From contig DHVZ01000081.1 in assembly GCA_002412925.1 (NCBI GenBank), forward strand, positions 18,558-82,557: a stretch of DNA of 64,000 bases, in the 5' to 3' direction. The position numbers were made by a program, and so were the translations under genes. Below, one piece after another: positions 39,802-49,037 of the stretch. Position 1 is the stretch's first letter. Every line of letters starts with the position of its first letter. The notes beneath the pieces were generated by a model that worked only from the letters and a program-made list of their open reading frames with translations, was not told where the DNA came from and searched no databases. This stretch comes from Anaerolineales bacterium UBA5195 (GTDB lineage Bacteria > Chloroflexota > Anaerolineae > Anaerolineales > Villigracilaceae).

Positions 39802-40121
39802 GATCGGATCATGGTCAACAGCATTTTGAACTTATTCGGCGCTTTGACCGCATGTGGCTGGTCTGCGGGCATGATGATGGCCTCGCCAGCCTTGAGACGG
39901 AATGGCTGACCGGAAATATAAACCTCGGCCTCCCCATCCAGCACGTGGACCAGCGCGTCAAAGGGGGCGGTGTGCTCGCTTAGTTCCTGCCCGGCATCGA
40001 AGGCAAACAGGGTGACGTTCCCTGCCTCCACTTTGGTAATCTGACGGCTGACGACCGAGCCGTCTTGATAGGTGGCCATTTCGGCAATTTGTAGTACTTC
40101 AGCTTTTGGGGCAACAGACAT
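39798..40121 (-). CDS. Small cupin-domain protein
   Basis: A 107-residue single cupin (beta-barrel) protein. Motif 1 is partly kept (GQELSEHTAPFDALVHVLDGEAEVYISG, with one His rather than the usual two) and motif 2 is LKAGEAIIMPADQPHAVKAP with its His. Metal binding is plausible with a reduced ligand set. Such proteins often serve as stress or sugar-response proteins; no substrate can be named. AAGGAG precedes the ATG. It reads alone, ending in a strong hairpin. Confidence 0.88.
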   Translation of the reverse strand: MSVAPKAEVLQIAEMATYQDGSVVSRQITKVEAGNVTLFAFDAGQELSEHTAPFDALVHVLDGEAEVYISGQPFRLKAGEAIIMPADQPHAVKAPNKFKMLLTMIRS

Positions 40122-40197
40122 GAGTGTTTCTCCTTTTGGATTTCACTCCTATTGTAAGCTTTTTATAGGTTTTGTCTTTGCGGCAGCGCAAACAAAA

Positions 40198-40231
40198 GGG
40201 CGGCAGAGGCTTTTGACCTCTACCTGCCCGC
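40198..40231 (-). terminator. Imperfect hairpin after the KBL gene
   Basis: GGGCGGCAGAGG and CCTCTACCTGCCC pair imperfectly around TTTTGA, downstream of the kbl stop at 40258 on the minus strand. The T-rich flank on that strand (TTTTGTT) supports a terminator. Confidence 0.45.
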
Positions 40232-40257
40232 TGAACACCAAAAACTGATACTGAACG

Positions 40258-41436
40258 CTAAATGACACCGAGCTTCTTGCCCACTGTTCTGAAGGCTTCC
40301 AAGCCCTGATCGAGGTCATTCGTAGAGTGCGCAGCAGAGATCATCACGCGGATCCTGGCCTTACCCTGCGGCACGGTCGGAAAGCCCAGCGCCATGGCAA
40401 AGACGCCAGCTTCGAACAATTCGCGACTAAACTGCTGGGCGAGCGGCGCTTCACCGAGCATGACCGGGGTAATGGGGGTCTCACTGACACCGGTATTGAA
40501 GCCGAGGGTCTTCATTTCGGTCTTGAAGTATTTCGCGTTACTCCAGAGCTTATCGACCAGTTGGGTCGAGTCTTCAAGCAGGTCGATGGCCGCCAGGCAG
40601 GCCGCCGCATCGGGCACGGTCATGGCCGAGGAGAATAGGAAAGGCCGTCCGCGCTGGCGCAGCCATTCGATGATGACGGCATTCCCGGCCACCACGCCGC
40701 CCATCACGCCAAAGGCCTTCGACATGGTGCCCACTTCCACATCCACTTTTCCGTGCAGACCGAAATGATCGACGATGCCGCGCCCGCCGTTGCCGAGCAC
40801 GCCTTCGCCGTGGGCGTCATCCACCATCAGCAGGATCTCATACTTCTTGGCCACTTCATAAATCTCGGGGAGCGGGGCGATGTCACCGTCCATGCTGAAG
40901 ACACCGTCCGTCACAATCAGTGCCCGGCGGAACTGGCCCTGGTTGGCCTTGATCTGTTCTTCCAGCGACTTGGGGTCGTTGTGTTCATAAGCGACGATTT
41001 TCGCCCCCGAAAGGCGGCAGCCATCAATGATCGAGGCATGGTTCAGGCGGTCGGAGAAAATCACATCTTCCTTGCCCACCAGCGCCGGGATGGTCGCCAG
41101 GTTGGCGGTAAATCCGCTCTGGAAGGTGATCGCCGCTTCAACGCCTTTGAAAGCCGCCAGGCGCTTTTCCAGTTCGACGTGCAGGGTCATCGTCCCGGCG
41201 ATGGAACGGACCGCACCGGGGCCAATCCCCATTTCGTCGAGGCTTTTCTTGGCCGCGGCAACAATATCGGGATGGTTGGCCAGCCCGAGGTAATTGTTCG
41301 AGCAGAAATTGAGCACTTGCTTGCCATCCACCACCAGCCATGCGCCCTGCGGTGAGCCAATCGTGCGGATGCGGTTATACAGCCCGGCCTGCTTCAGGCC
41401 GTCAAGTTCCTGGGCGATCCAGTCAATCTTGGACAT
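40258..41436 (-). CDS. kbl: Glycine C-acetyltransferase (2-amino-3-ketobutyrate CoA ligase) / BioF-like
   Basis: A 392-residue PLP enzyme of the alpha-oxoamine synthase family that condenses or cleaves between glycine and acetyl-CoA. Family residues are visible: [15 protein letters not shown], the cofactor segment [10 protein letters not shown] (about 203-212) and the PLP lysine in [12 protein letters not shown] (about 237-248). The sequence looks more like KBL than BioF ([36 protein letters not shown]), but the two are hard to separate; no threonine dehydrogenase or biotin gene is nearby. GGAG precedes the ATG. Confidence 0.85.
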   Translation of the reverse strand: MSKIDWIAQELDGLKQAGLYNRIRTIGSPQGAWLVVDGKQVLNFCSNNYLGLANHPDIVAAAKKSLDEMGIGPGAVRSIAGTMTLHVELEKRLAAFKGVEAAITFQSGFTANLATIPALVGKEDVIFSDRLNHASIIDGCRLSGAKIVAYEHNDPKSLEEQIKANQGQFRRALIVTDGVFSMDGDIAPLPEIYEVAKKYEILLMVDDAHGEGVLGNGGRGIVDHFGLHGKVDVEVGTMSKAFGVMGGVVAGNAVIIEWLRQRGRPFLFSSAMTVPDAAACLAAIDLLEDSTQLVDKLWSNAKYFKTEMKTLGFNTGVSETPITPVMLGEAPLAQQFSRELFEAGVFAMALGFPTVPQGKARIRVMISAAHSTNDLDQGLEAFRTVGKKLGVI

Positions 41437-41511
41437 GCAGTTCTCCTGGGAAAATAGAAAGTGAAAGATGATAAATCAACCTCACTATAATTATAGCGAT
41501 TTAAGCAAAAA

Positions 41512-41540
41512 CGGCTGTCATGTTTTTTGCGTGACAGCCG
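41512..41540. other. Hairpin in the kbl-aminotransferase gap
   Basis: CGGCTGTCA (41512-41520) and TGACAGCCG (41532-41540) pair perfectly around an 11-base loop. A 12-bp palindrome CTATAATTATAG lies at 41485-41496. Both are in the divergent 422-bp gap; roles unknown, possibly regulator sites or part of the kbl promoter region. Confidence 0.45.
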
Positions 41541-41657
41541 AATAAGAATTTCACAACGATGAACGCAGGCAAGCATAACAACCAGGCTCGATTAATCGGG
41601 AAAATTGTCATACTGCCGATTCGGCAAAATAGTGACAAGAATCTGTCCAATAACACA

Positions 41658-41687
41658 TTGCATAGAATCCCCAAAATGGTTGATAAT
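41658..41687 (+). promoter_or_regulatory. Possible promoter of the aminotransferase leader
   Basis: TTGCAT (41658-41663), an 18-base spacer and GATAAT (41682-41687) would start a leader of about 165 bases that includes the terminator at 41755-41792. Confidence 0.4.
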
Positions 41688-41754
41688 AAGGTTATGCTAT
41701 CTAAGGATTTTCTTTTAGTCCATTTTGACATTTTTTTACTCTGAGATCAGCAGC

Positions 41755-41792
41755 GCCTGATGGGTGTTACGCACACCTATCAGGCTTTTTTT
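41755..41792 (+). terminator. Intrinsic terminator inside the aminotransferase leader
   Basis: Arms 41755-41767 and 41773-41785 form a 13-bp stem with one G-U, followed by seven Ts (41786-41792). No gene ends upstream on this strand, and the next start is at 41859. A competing pair ATCAG (41746-41750) with CTGAT (41757-41761) could block the terminator. This suggests attenuation or the end of an unseen small RNA. Confidence 0.6.
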
Positions 41793-41858
41793 ATCCCAAC
41801 TTCCTGCTCCCCGTGCGTCCCAAAGGGGAGAACCAAACCAATCTCTTAAGGAGAAAGA

Positions 41859-43094
41859 ATGCAAACACCTTGGGAATATCGTTATGCCCATCGCATGCAA
41901 AAGATGGGAAGTTCGGTTATCCGCGAACTGCTGAAATTGACCCAGCAGCCGGATATCATCTCTTTCGGCGGCGGGCTGCCAGCCCCGGAAGTCTTCCCGC
42001 TGAAAGAATTCAGAGAAGCCTGCAACTTTGTGCTGGATAATTTCGGCGCGCAGGCCCTGCAATATGGCACCACCGAAGGCTACGCGCCTCTGCGCGAAAT
42101 GATCGCGCGCCACACCGGCCGTTACAGCGTCAGTGTGAAACCAGAAAACATCTTGATCACTTCCGGCTCACAGCAGGCACTGGATTTCATCGGACGGGTT
42201 TTCATCAACCGCGGCGATTACATCGTGGTCGAATCTCCCACTTACCTGGGTGCGTTGCAAGCCTGGAATGCCTATGGCGCCCAGTATATTTCCGTTCCAA
42301 TGGATGAGAACGGCATGATTGTGGACGAACTGGAAAAGGCCCTGCGGATTGGCCCCAAATTTATCTACGTCCTGCCAAATTTCCAAAACCCGAGCGGCTC
42401 CACCTTGAGCCTTGAACGCCGTCAAAGAATTGTTGAACTGGCTGACAAGTACGGCGTTCCGATTGTCGAAGACGATCCCTATGGGCAACTGCGCTACGAA
42501 GGCGAACACCTGCCGTCGCTGGTCTATCTCGACAGCCAATTCCGTGGCGACGACGGCACCTACACTGGCAACGTCATTTACTTGAGCACCTTCTCCAAAA
42601 TCCTTGCACCCGGCATTCGCCTGGCCTGGGTTGTTGCACCCGAACAGGTCATCAAAAAACTGGTGAATACCAAACAAGCCGCAGACTTGCATACAGCCAC
42701 ATTCAATCAGATCGTGGCCTACGAAGTTGGCAAGGGCGGTTTCCTGGATGAACATGTCAAAATTATCCGCGCCACATACAAGGAACGCCGCGACGTGATG
42801 CTGGAGACCATGGAAGAAATCTGGCCTGCGGGTACAAGTTGGACCAAGCCACAAGGCGGCATGTTCCTGTGGGGAATGCTGCCAAAAGGAATGGACACGG
42901 CCGAAATCCTCAAACTGGCAATTGACAAAAAAGTCGCCTTTGTGCCTGGTTTTGCCTTCCACGCCAATGGCGGCGGTCATAACACCATGCGGCTCAACTT
43001 CTCATATTCCTCGCCAGAGGTCATCCGCGAGGGATCGACCCGGCTGGGGTTGTTGCTGCGCGAACTGGTCAAAGCCAACGGAAACCACAATTAA
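41859..43094 (+). CDS. PLP-dependent aminotransferase, MocR/LysN-like group (no HTH)
   Basis: A 411-residue class I/II fold aminotransferase. The N-terminal ISFGGGLPAPEVFP and TSGSQQALDFIGRVFINRGD, the central VLPNFQNPSGSTLS and EDDPYGQLRYEG, and the PLP lysine in STFSKILAPGIRLAW (about 246-260) are typical of the 2-aminoadipate/aromatic aminotransferase group (LysN-like). The exact amino acid is not predictable. AAGGAG precedes the ATG. Its leader contains an intrinsic terminator, so expression may be attenuated. A terminator follows the gene. Confidence 0.88.
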   Translation: MQTPWEYRYAHRMQKMGSSVIRELLKLTQQPDIISFGGGLPAPEVFPLKEFREACNFVLDNFGAQALQYGTTEGYAPLREMIARHTGRYSVSVKPENILITSGSQQALDFIGRVFINRGDYIVVESPTYLGALQAWNAYGAQYISVPMDENGMIVDELEKALRIGPKFIYVLPNFQNPSGSTLSLERRQRIVELADKYGVPIVEDDPYGQLRYEGEHLPSLVYLDSQFRGDDGTYTGNVIYLSTFSKILAPGIRLAWVVAPEQVIKKLVNTKQAADLHTATFNQIVAYEVGKGGFLDEHVKIIRATYKERRDVMLETMEEIWPAGTSWTKPQGGMFLWGMLPKGMDTAEILKLAIDKKVAFVPGFAFHANGGGHNTMRLNFSYSSPEVIREGSTRLGLLLRELVKANGNHN

Positions 43095-43098
43095 GAGC

Positions 43099-43130
43099 AA
43101 ACCGGGCCTCACTGGCGAGGCCCGGTTTTT
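43099..43130. terminator. Strong hairpin terminator between aminotransferase and malic enzyme genes
   Basis: Arms 43099-43110 and 43117-43128 (AAACCGGGCCTC and complement) pair perfectly around ACTGGC, followed by further Ts. It serves the + strand gene and lies seven bases before the stop of the convergent malic enzyme gene. Confidence 0.85.
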
Positions 43131-43136
43131 GATTCT

Positions 43137-44486
43137 CTATTCTTCTGCGTAAGGGACATAATCGGCGCGGGCAATGCCCTGCGCAATGGCTTTTTGCGCC
43201 ACCGCGCGCGCCACCGCGTGGTGGACTTTTTTATCCAGCGCATTGGGAACCAGTTCGCCGGGCTGGGTCATATCGACAATCGTCTGCGCCGCGGCAAGCA
43301 GCATTTCGTGGGTTATCCGTGGAGCATTGGCATCCACTGCGCCGCGGAAAATACCAGGGAAACCCAGCACGTTATTGACCGATTTTCCATCAGCGGCAAA
43401 AGCGGCCCCCTGGGCCAGCGCCACTTCAGGATCGATCTCCGGGTTGGGATTGGATAGCGCCAGGATGATCTGACCCTTGCGCACCATCTCCGGCTTGATC
43501 AGACCAGAAACACCCGTTGTCGAAATGATAATATCGCAATTTGCCATGATCTCGCCCAGGTTGGAGGCCCGCCCGCCAGAGGCTTCAAGCCGTTTGAGCG
43601 CTTCAGGGTTGATATCCGCGCCCCAAACAGGATTGCCCGTCAGCCGCATGAGCATGTTCGCCGTGCCCAGGCCCGCTGCTCCCAGGCCAATCTGCCCGAT
43701 TTTGGCGCCCGAAAGGTATATGTCCGTCTGACGCGAGGCTACGATCAACGCAGCAGTCGTGACAACAGCTGTGCCATGCTGGTCATCGTGCATGACCGGG
43801 ATATCCAGCCGTTTTTGCAGGCGCTCCTCGATTTCAAAGCAGCGCGGAGCAGAAATATCTTCCAGTTGAATGGCGGCAAACGTTGGCGCAATGGTGGCTA
43901 CTGTCTCAACGATCAGGTCAACATCCTTGGTATTGAGCAGGATCGGAATTCCCGACAACCCGACCAGGGTTTCCATTAACATGGCCTTGCCTTCCATGAC
44001 GGGCATACCCGCCAAAGGGCCAATGTCACCCAGGCCAAGCACTGCCGTTCCATCCGTGACGATGGCGACCATATGGCTGGTGGAGGTGTACAAACGCGCC
44101 AGAGAAGCATCTTTGGCAATTTTAAGGCAGACTTCTGCTACACCAGGGGTGTAGACTTTACGCAGGGTGGCCAGGGAATCGATCGGGTAGCGTGAACGGA
44201 TGGCGATTTTACCCTTCTGGTGCAGTTCCAGGATTTCGTCGCGCACATCCATAACCACGGTGCCTTCATTGGTTCGCATCGCTTCAAGGATGGCTTCCAA
44301 CTGCCCAAGTTCATCAGCATAAATCGTGATGTCGCGGACGACATGCATCGAGGTTTCGGTAAGCATATTAATATCACCCACCGCGCCACCGGCATCTGAA
44401 ATAGCCATCAGCAGGCGGGCCAGTTGGCCCACGGTCTGCTCATTGCGCACACGCACAGTGCGGCTTACTTTCCGTTCCCAGGCCAT
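43137..44486 (-). CDS. NAD(P)-dependent malic enzyme with N-terminal ACT domain
   Basis: A 449-residue enzyme that oxidatively decarboxylates malate to pyruvate. Residues 1-80 look like an ACT regulatory domain (TVGQLARLLMAISDAGGAVGDINML); the malic enzyme core follows, with YTPGVAEVCL, TDGTAVLGLGDIGPLAG, KDVDLIVETV, the metal site LEDISAPRCFEIE and a Rossmann domain (IGLGAAGLGTANML). Ligand control through the ACT domain is likely. GGAGGG precedes the ATG, which lies inside the end of the HAD gene (22-bp overlap), so it is the third gene of a moaA-HAD-malic enzyme operon. Confidence 0.93.
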   Translation of the reverse strand: MAWERKVSRTVRVRNEQTVGQLARLLMAISDAGGAVGDINMLTETSMHVVRDITIYADELGQLEAILEAMRTNEGTVVMDVRDEILELHQKGKIAIRSRYPIDSLATLRKVYTPGVAEVCLKIAKDASLARLYTSTSHMVAIVTDGTAVLGLGDIGPLAGMPVMEGKAMLMETLVGLSGIPILLNTKDVDLIVETVATIAPTFAAIQLEDISAPRCFEIEERLQKRLDIPVMHDDQHGTAVVTTAALIVASRQTDIYLSGAKIGQIGLGAAGLGTANMLMRLTGNPVWGADINPEALKRLEASGGRASNLGEIMANCDIIISTTGVSGLIKPEMVRKGQIILALSNPNPEIDPEVALAQGAAFAADGKSVNNVLGFPGIFRGAVDANAPRITHEMLLAAAQTIVDMTQPGELVPNALDKKVHHAVARAVAQKAIAQGIARADYVPYAEE

Positions 44487-45199
44487 AAATCCCTCCGCTC
44501 GAGCAATTCAATAATCTGGCGGTGTGACTGGATCACCGGGCAGCCGGGCGCGTCGAACAGGTTGTTGACATCCAGCAAAACCGGATTCATCCCCGCCCCT
44601 CTTGCGCCCACCACATCGGCGAAATAGTTATCGCCAACATAGACGGATTCTTCCGCCAAGACCCCGGCTTTTTCCAGCAGGTAATGGAAGACGCCCGGCT
44701 CGGGCTTATACATCCCGGCTTCACCCGCAAAGATTGCCAGGCTAAAAAATTCGCCCAGGCCGCGCTCGGCAAGATAACCGGAGAATGACTCAGAGCGGTT
44801 GGATAAGACCCCCAGTAAATAACCCTGTTCCCTGAGCCTGGCCAATGTTTCGACAAGATCATCCGGAATAATATCCCGTGGCCGGTATTCCTCAGTCATA
44901 CGCTGGTTGAGCTTGGGAGCAAGTTCGGCAGACTGTTCGGGTGCCGCGCCAAGCACTGCAAGCTGGCGGCGGCTGTAATTTTCCCAAAAAGAGGGGCTGT
45001 CTGTAAAAGAAATCCGGTCTGAGCGAATTTCGGGGGATTCGGCAAAATAATAATGTTCCCAGCGGGCAATCCGCAGCCGGTCTTCGGGGCTGCTGTGCAG
45101 ACCGAACTCCTGGGCAAAATCAGCAAATGCGTGCCAGCCATTGGGCAAATTCATGCGCAAGGTGCCATCCAAATCGTAAAAGATTGCACGGATACTCAT
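44465..45199 (-). CDS. HAD-superfamily hydrolase
   Basis: A 244-residue haloacid-dehalogenase-like phosphatase. All four motifs are present: DLDGTL (about 9-14, nucleophile Asp), SNRSES (about 132), the Lys in MYKPEPGVF (about 163) and GDNYFADVVGARGAGM (about 190-205). The helical cap between motifs I and II (about 20-100) is of the C1 type. Substrate unknown; phosphoglycolate-like or nucleotide monophosphates are common. It starts six bases after moaA and its end overlaps the malic enzyme start. Confidence 0.9.
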   Translation of the reverse strand: MSIRAIFYDLDGTLRMNLPNGWHAFADFAQEFGLHSSPEDRLRIARWEHYYFAESPEIRSDRISFTDSPSFWENYSRRQLAVLGAAPEQSAELAPKLNQRMTEEYRPRDIIPDDLVETLARLREQGYLLGVLSNRSESFSGYLAERGLGEFFSLAIFAGEAGMYKPEPGVFHYLLEKAGVLAEESVYVGDNYFADVVGARGAGMNPVLLDVNNLFDAPGCPVIQSHRQIIELLERRDLWPGNGK

Positions 45200-45205
45200 C
45201 TCGGT

Positions 45206-46180
45206 TCAGCCACCAATCTCATTCATCGCCCGGTTAAGTGGGATCAGCCCTTCTTCGAGACCATGCCCCCAAGGCTTGTCCCAAATCCCTTCCAGAATCA
45301 GGGTCCGCAGGTCGTCTTCACTGGCGCCAGTCCGCATCGGCGTCAGCAGGTCGATTTCTTTTTCGCGGAGCAGGCACATGCGCAAGACCCCATCGGCAGT
45401 CAGGCGGGCGCGGGTACAGGCCGAACAGAACGGCATGGTTACCGATGAGATGAAGCCCAGTTCACCTTGACCGCCGCGAACGCGGTAGATGCGCGCTTCC
45501 CCATCAAATTTGCCTGTAGTTTCAAGCGGCCCAAACTCTGATTCGATTTTCTCCTGGATTTGAGCGGCTGTAATGATTTGCTGGGTTTGCACATCGGTTG
45601 CCTCGGCAAAAGGCATCATTTCGATAAAACGCACCTGCCAGGAACGCTCAATGGTCAGCGCGGCTAAATCAATGACATCCTCCTCGTTGTAACCTTTGAC
45701 GACGACCGCATTGAGCTTAACCGGTGCCATGCCAGTTTCTTCTGCGGCGAGGATACCCTTCCAGACATCCTCGAGTTTGCCCCAGCGTGTTAAACGGCGG
45801 AATTTTTCAGGGTCGAGGGTATCAATGGAGATATTCACCCGCTGGAGCCCCGCCTCTTTTAACGGTTTTGCCAGCCGCGGGAGCAAGACTCCATTGGTCG
45901 TCATCGAAAGGGAATGGATTCCCGGTATGGATGAAATTCCGCGCACAAGCTCCACGATATTGGCGCGAACTGTCGGCTCCCCGCCGGTCAGCCGAATTTT
46001 ATCAAAACCAAGCCTGGCAAACAGGCGCGCCAGTTTCAGGATTTCGTCATCTTGCAGCAAATCTGCGCTGGGGCGGAAGACCTGGTCTTCTGACATGCAG
46101 TAAATACAACGCAAGTTGCAGTGATCGGTCAGGGAAATGCGCAGATAATGAATCTTACGTCCGAATCGGTCAAGAGCCAT
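45206..46180 (-). CDS. moaA: GTP 3',8-cyclase MoaA (molybdenum cofactor synthesis)
   Basis: A 324-residue radical SAM enzyme performing the first step of molybdopterin synthesis on GTP. The radical SAM cluster motif is Cys21, Cys25 and Cys28 (CNLRCIYC); the second cluster site is in the C-terminal FCSACTRARLTADGVLRMCLL; and the chain ends in the GG tail (MNEIGG) needed for activity in the family. The start is ATG 46180, with GAGG upstream; a longer frame from 46216 lacks support. It leads an operon with the HAD and malic enzyme genes. No other mo-cofactor genes are in the window. Confidence 0.95.
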   Translation of the reverse strand: MALDRFGRKIHYLRISLTDHCNLRCIYCMSEDQVFRPSADLLQDDEILKLARLFARLGFDKIRLTGGEPTVRANIVELVRGISSIPGIHSLSMTTNGVLLPRLAKPLKEAGLQRVNISIDTLDPEKFRRLTRWGKLEDVWKGILAAEETGMAPVKLNAVVVKGYNEEDVIDLAALTIERSWQVRFIEMMPFAEATDVQTQQIITAAQIQEKIESEFGPLETTGKFDGEARIYRVRGGQGELGFISSVTMPFCSACTRARLTADGVLRMCLLREKEIDLLTPMRTGASEDDLRTLILEGIWDKPWGHGLEEGLIPLNRAMNEIGG

Positions 46181-46268
46181 AGATACCTCAATTCTGGATA
46201 CCGTTAAGTAGGGCAATTATACAGCCTGCCTGCAATATTAGAAGTTTAAAAGAAGCAACGCGCTGTAA

Positions 46269-46297
46269 TTGACGCTTTTGGGCGGACATGCTATCAT
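46269..46297 (+). promoter_or_regulatory. Sigma70 promoter of the PIN-TRAM gene
   Basis: TTGACG (46269-46274), a 17-base spacer and TATCAT (46292-46297) lie 38 bases before ATG 46336. Confidence 0.65.
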
Positions 46298-46335
46298 CAT
46301 AATGTAATTATTTGCATTTATTTTAAGGAGTTATT

Positions 46336-47400
46336 ATGAGTTATGATTTCGTTTTTCGTATTGTTGGCATGATTGTCTTTGCTTTACTGGGCGGTTACTG
46401 GGGGTTTTGGTTTGGCCGCACAAATGATCTCGAACAAATTATTCCATATACGCTGGGGATGAGCACCGTTGGCGCCTTGTTTGGCCTGATAGCCACACCG
46501 TATTTTACAACTTTCCCGGTACGCGGAATCCGCCGGCTGCTTGTGCGTGTTTCAGCAGAGAACCTGCTGGCCGGATTGGCCGGGTTGGTGACCGGCTTGC
46601 TGGTCGCAGCCCTGCTGACTTTCCCGCTCTCAATGCTGCCGGAACCATTCGGCAATGTCCTGCCTTTCCTCTCTGTCCTATTATTTGGGTACTTTGGTGT
46701 GGCCTTGTTTGTGACGCGCCAGTCAGATTTGATGAATTTAATCGGGGCAGTGGCAAACCGCGGCGGCGAGAGCGTTTCAGCGCCCAACGCTGCCTGGGGA
46801 CAAGGATCGCGGACAATCTTACTCGATACCAGCGTCATCATCGATGGACGTGTCGCCGACATCGCCAAGACGGGTTTCCTGCCCGGAACGCTGCTCATCC
46901 CCCGTTTTGTGCTCAACGAACTGCAATATATCGCCGACTCGGCTGACAGCCTGCGCCGCCAGCGTGGACGTCGCGGCATGGAAGTTCTCTCTGAACTGCA
47001 AAAGGTCTCTGCTGTCAGCGTCCGCATCAGCGATATAGATGTGGAAGGTGTCCGCGAGGTGGACGACAAGCTGGTAATCCTGGCCCGCCAGTTGAAATGT
47101 CCCATTCTCACCAATGACTTCAACCTTAACCGCGTTGCGGAGTTGCAAGGAGTGGTCATCCTGAATGTCAATGAACTGGCAAATGCTGTCAAATCAGTGG
47201 TTTTGCCAGGTGAGACGATGGGCATCGCCATTATCCAGGAAGGCAAGGAATCGAACCAGGGTGTGGGCTATATGGATGACGGCACCATGGTTGTGGTGGA
47301 AGGCGGCAACAAGTTTATCGGCCAAACGAAAGCCATTACCGTTACCAAAGTCCTTCAAACCGCCGCAGGCCGGATGATCTTTGCCAAACCGGAAGATTAG
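46336..47400 (+). CDS. Membrane PIN-TRAM domain protein (YacL-like)
   Basis: A 354-residue protein with four membrane helices (about 5-130), a PIN nuclease domain (about 155-275) and a C-terminal TRAM domain (about 285-345). The acidic PIN site is intact: Asp in LLDTSVIIDGR, Glu in LNELQYI, Asp in VDDKLVILA and Asp in LTNDFNLNRV. It matches the YacL group, a membrane-tethered probable RNase. AAGGAG precedes the ATG and a good promoter lies upstream. An ATCAGT-type repeat begins at its stop codon. Confidence 0.9.
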   Translation: MSYDFVFRIVGMIVFALLGGYWGFWFGRTNDLEQIIPYTLGMSTVGALFGLIATPYFTTFPVRGIRRLLVRVSAENLLAGLAGLVTGLLVAALLTFPLSMLPEPFGNVLPFLSVLLFGYFGVALFVTRQSDLMNLIGAVANRGGESVSAPNAAWGQGSRTILLDTSVIIDGRVADIAKTGFLPGTLLIPRFVLNELQYIADSADSLRRQRGRRGMEVLSELQKVSAVSVRISDIDVEGVREVDDKLVILARQLKCPILTNDFNLNRVAELQGVVILNVNELANAVKSVVLPGETMGIAIIQEGKESNQGVGYMDDGTMVVVEGGNKFIGQTKAITVTKVLQTAAGRMIFAKPED

Positions 47401-47428
47401 TAATCAGTGTTCAGTAACCAGTGAGCAG
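47398..47428 (+). repeat. ATCAGT-type repeat after the PIN-TRAM gene
   Basis: TAGTAATCAGTGTTCAGTAA followed by CCAGTGAGCAG is another copy of the array that frames the four-helix-bundle gene and lies inside E2. As at 20435, it starts at a stop codon. Confidence 0.65.
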
Positions 47429-47466
47429 AAAGGGCGCGGTTCATGATGAACTGCGCTCCTTTCTTA
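47428..47466 (+). terminator. Imperfect hairpin after the PIN-TRAM gene
   Basis: AAAGGGCGCGGTTCAT and ATGAACTGCGCTCCTTT pair with two irregularities, and TTCTT follows. Likely terminator downstream of the repeat. Confidence 0.5.
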
Positions 47467-47510
47467 TCCCCAATCGTGGCAAGCCACGAATAAAACGTGA
47501 CCGACTGGTT

Positions 47511-47516
47511 TATAAT
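47511..47516 (+). promoter_or_regulatory. -10 box TATAAT upstream of cysS
   Basis: A perfect TATAAT lies 82 bases before the cysS ATG. No good -35 was found. The leader shows no T-box-like features. Confidence 0.35.
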
Positions 47517-47598
47517 TCTCGGTAGATCATAAACTTCATAAAGAAGACCATTCTCCCATCTTTCGTAAAACACTGATACTGGAATCAGGAGAGAAATT

Positions 47599-48996
47599 AT
47601 GCTTCGTATCTACAATACCCTCACCCGCAAAAAAGAAGACTTCCAGACGCTCGAACCCGGCCTGGTCAAGATGTATGTCTGCGGCGTGACCGTTTATAAC
47701 GACGCGCACGTTGGGCATGCCATGTCGGCGCTAGTCTTCGACATTATCCGCCGCTACCTTGAATATAAAGGCTACACCGTCAAGCACGTCATGAACTTCA
47801 CGGACGTGGATGACAAAATCATCAACCGCGCCAACCAGTTGGGCGAAGACCCCCTCCAACTGGCCGAGCGCTATATCAACGATTACCGCCAGAACCTGAG
47901 CGATCTGAACATCCTGCCTGCCACCGTCAACCCACGCGCCACCCAGACCATGCGTGAAATCATCAAAATGATCAGTGAACTGGGCGAAAAAGACTTTGCC
48001 TATGCCCCTGGCAACGGGGACGTTTACTTCCGTGTCAGCAAAGATGATGATTACGGCAAACTTTCAGGCCGCAAGCTGGATGACATGCAGGCTGGTTCGC
48101 GGATCGAAGTCGAGGAACTCAAACAACACCCGATGGACTTCGCGCTCTGGAAGGCCGCTAAGCCCGGCGAACCAGCCTGGGATTCTCCCTGGGGCAAAGG
48201 CCGCCCCGGCTGGCACATCGAGTGCTCGGCCATGAACCTGGCCATTCTCGGCGAGCAGATCGACATCCACGGCGGCGGGAACGACCTGATCTTTCCGCAC
48301 CACGAAAACGAAATCGCGCAGAGCGAGGCCTATACCGGCAAACAATTCTCGCGTTACTGGATGCACAACGGCATGTTACAGCTTGGCGGCGAGAAAATGT
48401 CCAAATCACTGGGCAATATCATCAGCATCAAGGAATTTTTGTCGAAGCGCGACGGAGACGTGATGCGCATGCTCGTCCTGAACGGTTCCTACCGCGCCCC
48501 GCTGATGTTCAACGAAGAGACACTGGATGCCGCCGAAAAAGGCTTGGAGCGGATCAAATCGGCCCTGCGACCTGCCTCTGCCAAAACAGCGGATGCCAGC
48601 CCAGAGGCTTTATCCGCCTTGGAGAAACAAACCACGTCCACCCGTGAAGCCTTTGTCGCCGCGATGGATGACGATTTCAACACGGCGGGTGCGCTTGGAT
48701 CGCTCTTTGACCTGGTGCGCGCGATCAACACCGCCCGAGATGCAGGCGCCAGCCCCGAGCAGCTCAATCCCGCCCAAGAGGCCCTGCGCGATCTGGCTGG
48801 CGTCTTTGGCCTGCGGCTGGCCGAAAAGACCGGTTCAGAAGGCGCCGAGAAATTCATCAACCTGCTGCTCGAAGTCCGCGCTGAGGCCCGCAAGCAGAAA
48901 CAGTGGCCGCTCTCCGACCTGATCCGTGACCGACTGAAGGAACTGGGCGTGACCGTTGAAGATGGAAAAGACGGTGCGGCCTGGCGGTATTCGTAG
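47599..48996 (+). CDS. cysS: Cysteinyl-tRNA synthetase
   Basis: A 465-residue class I synthetase that charges tRNA-Cys. The zinc-binding start [12 protein letters not shown], the HIGH-type motif [10 protein letters not shown], further zinc ligands in GWHIECSAM and [13 protein letters not shown], and KMSKSLGN (near residue 265) are all intact. The C-terminal helical anticodon domain is of normal length. AGGAG precedes the ATG. The next gene, a methyltransferase, starts 41 bases after its stop but has its own leaderless-type promoter box. Confidence 0.96.
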   Translation: MLRIYNTLTRKKEDFQTLEPGLVKMYVCGVTVYNDAHVGHAMSALVFDIIRRYLEYKGYTVKHVMNFTDVDDKIINRANQLGEDPLQLAERYINDYRQNLSDLNILPATVNPRATQTMREIIKMISELGEKDFAYAPGNGDVYFRVSKDDDYGKLSGRKLDDMQAGSRIEVEELKQHPMDFALWKAAKPGEPAWDSPWGKGRPGWHIECSAMNLAILGEQIDIHGGGNDLIFPHHENEIAQSEAYTGKQFSRYWMHNGMLQLGGEKMSKSLGNIISIKEFLSKRDGDVMRMLVLNGSYRAPLMFNEETLDAAEKGLERIKSALRPASAKTADASPEALSALEKQTTSTREAFVAAMDDDFNTAGALGSLFDLVRAINTARDAGASPEQLNPAQEALRDLAGVFGLRLAEKTGSEGAEKFINLLLEVRAEARKQKQWPLSDLIRDRLKELGVTVEDGKDGAAWRYS

Positions 48997-49025
48997 TCTG
49001 GCAACTTGTTGCTTGGTAATGCAGG

Positions 49026-49031
49026 TAAAAT
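49026..49031 (+). promoter_or_regulatory. -10 box TAAAAT six bases before the 49038 start
   Basis: CAGGTAAAATCACCCCATG at 49022-49040 is identical over 19 bases to the start region of rlmB at 51788-51806. The box-to-ATG distance implies a leaderless message. Confidence 0.5.
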
Positions 49032-49037
49032 CACCCC

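Noticed and set aside
40258..41436. Biotin synthesis BioF
   Set aside because: Fold is shared, but sequence details look more like KBL and no bio genes are near; kept as an alternative in the annotation.
41559..41744. Small gene in the kbl-aminotransferase gap
   Set aside because: The frame is short, has no ribosome site and lies over a probable promoter; no family resemblance.
47401..47598. T-box or riboswitch upstream of cysS
   Set aside because: The leader is short and holds an ATCAGT repeat and a terminator of the previous gene; no T-box sequence or specifier stem was seen.
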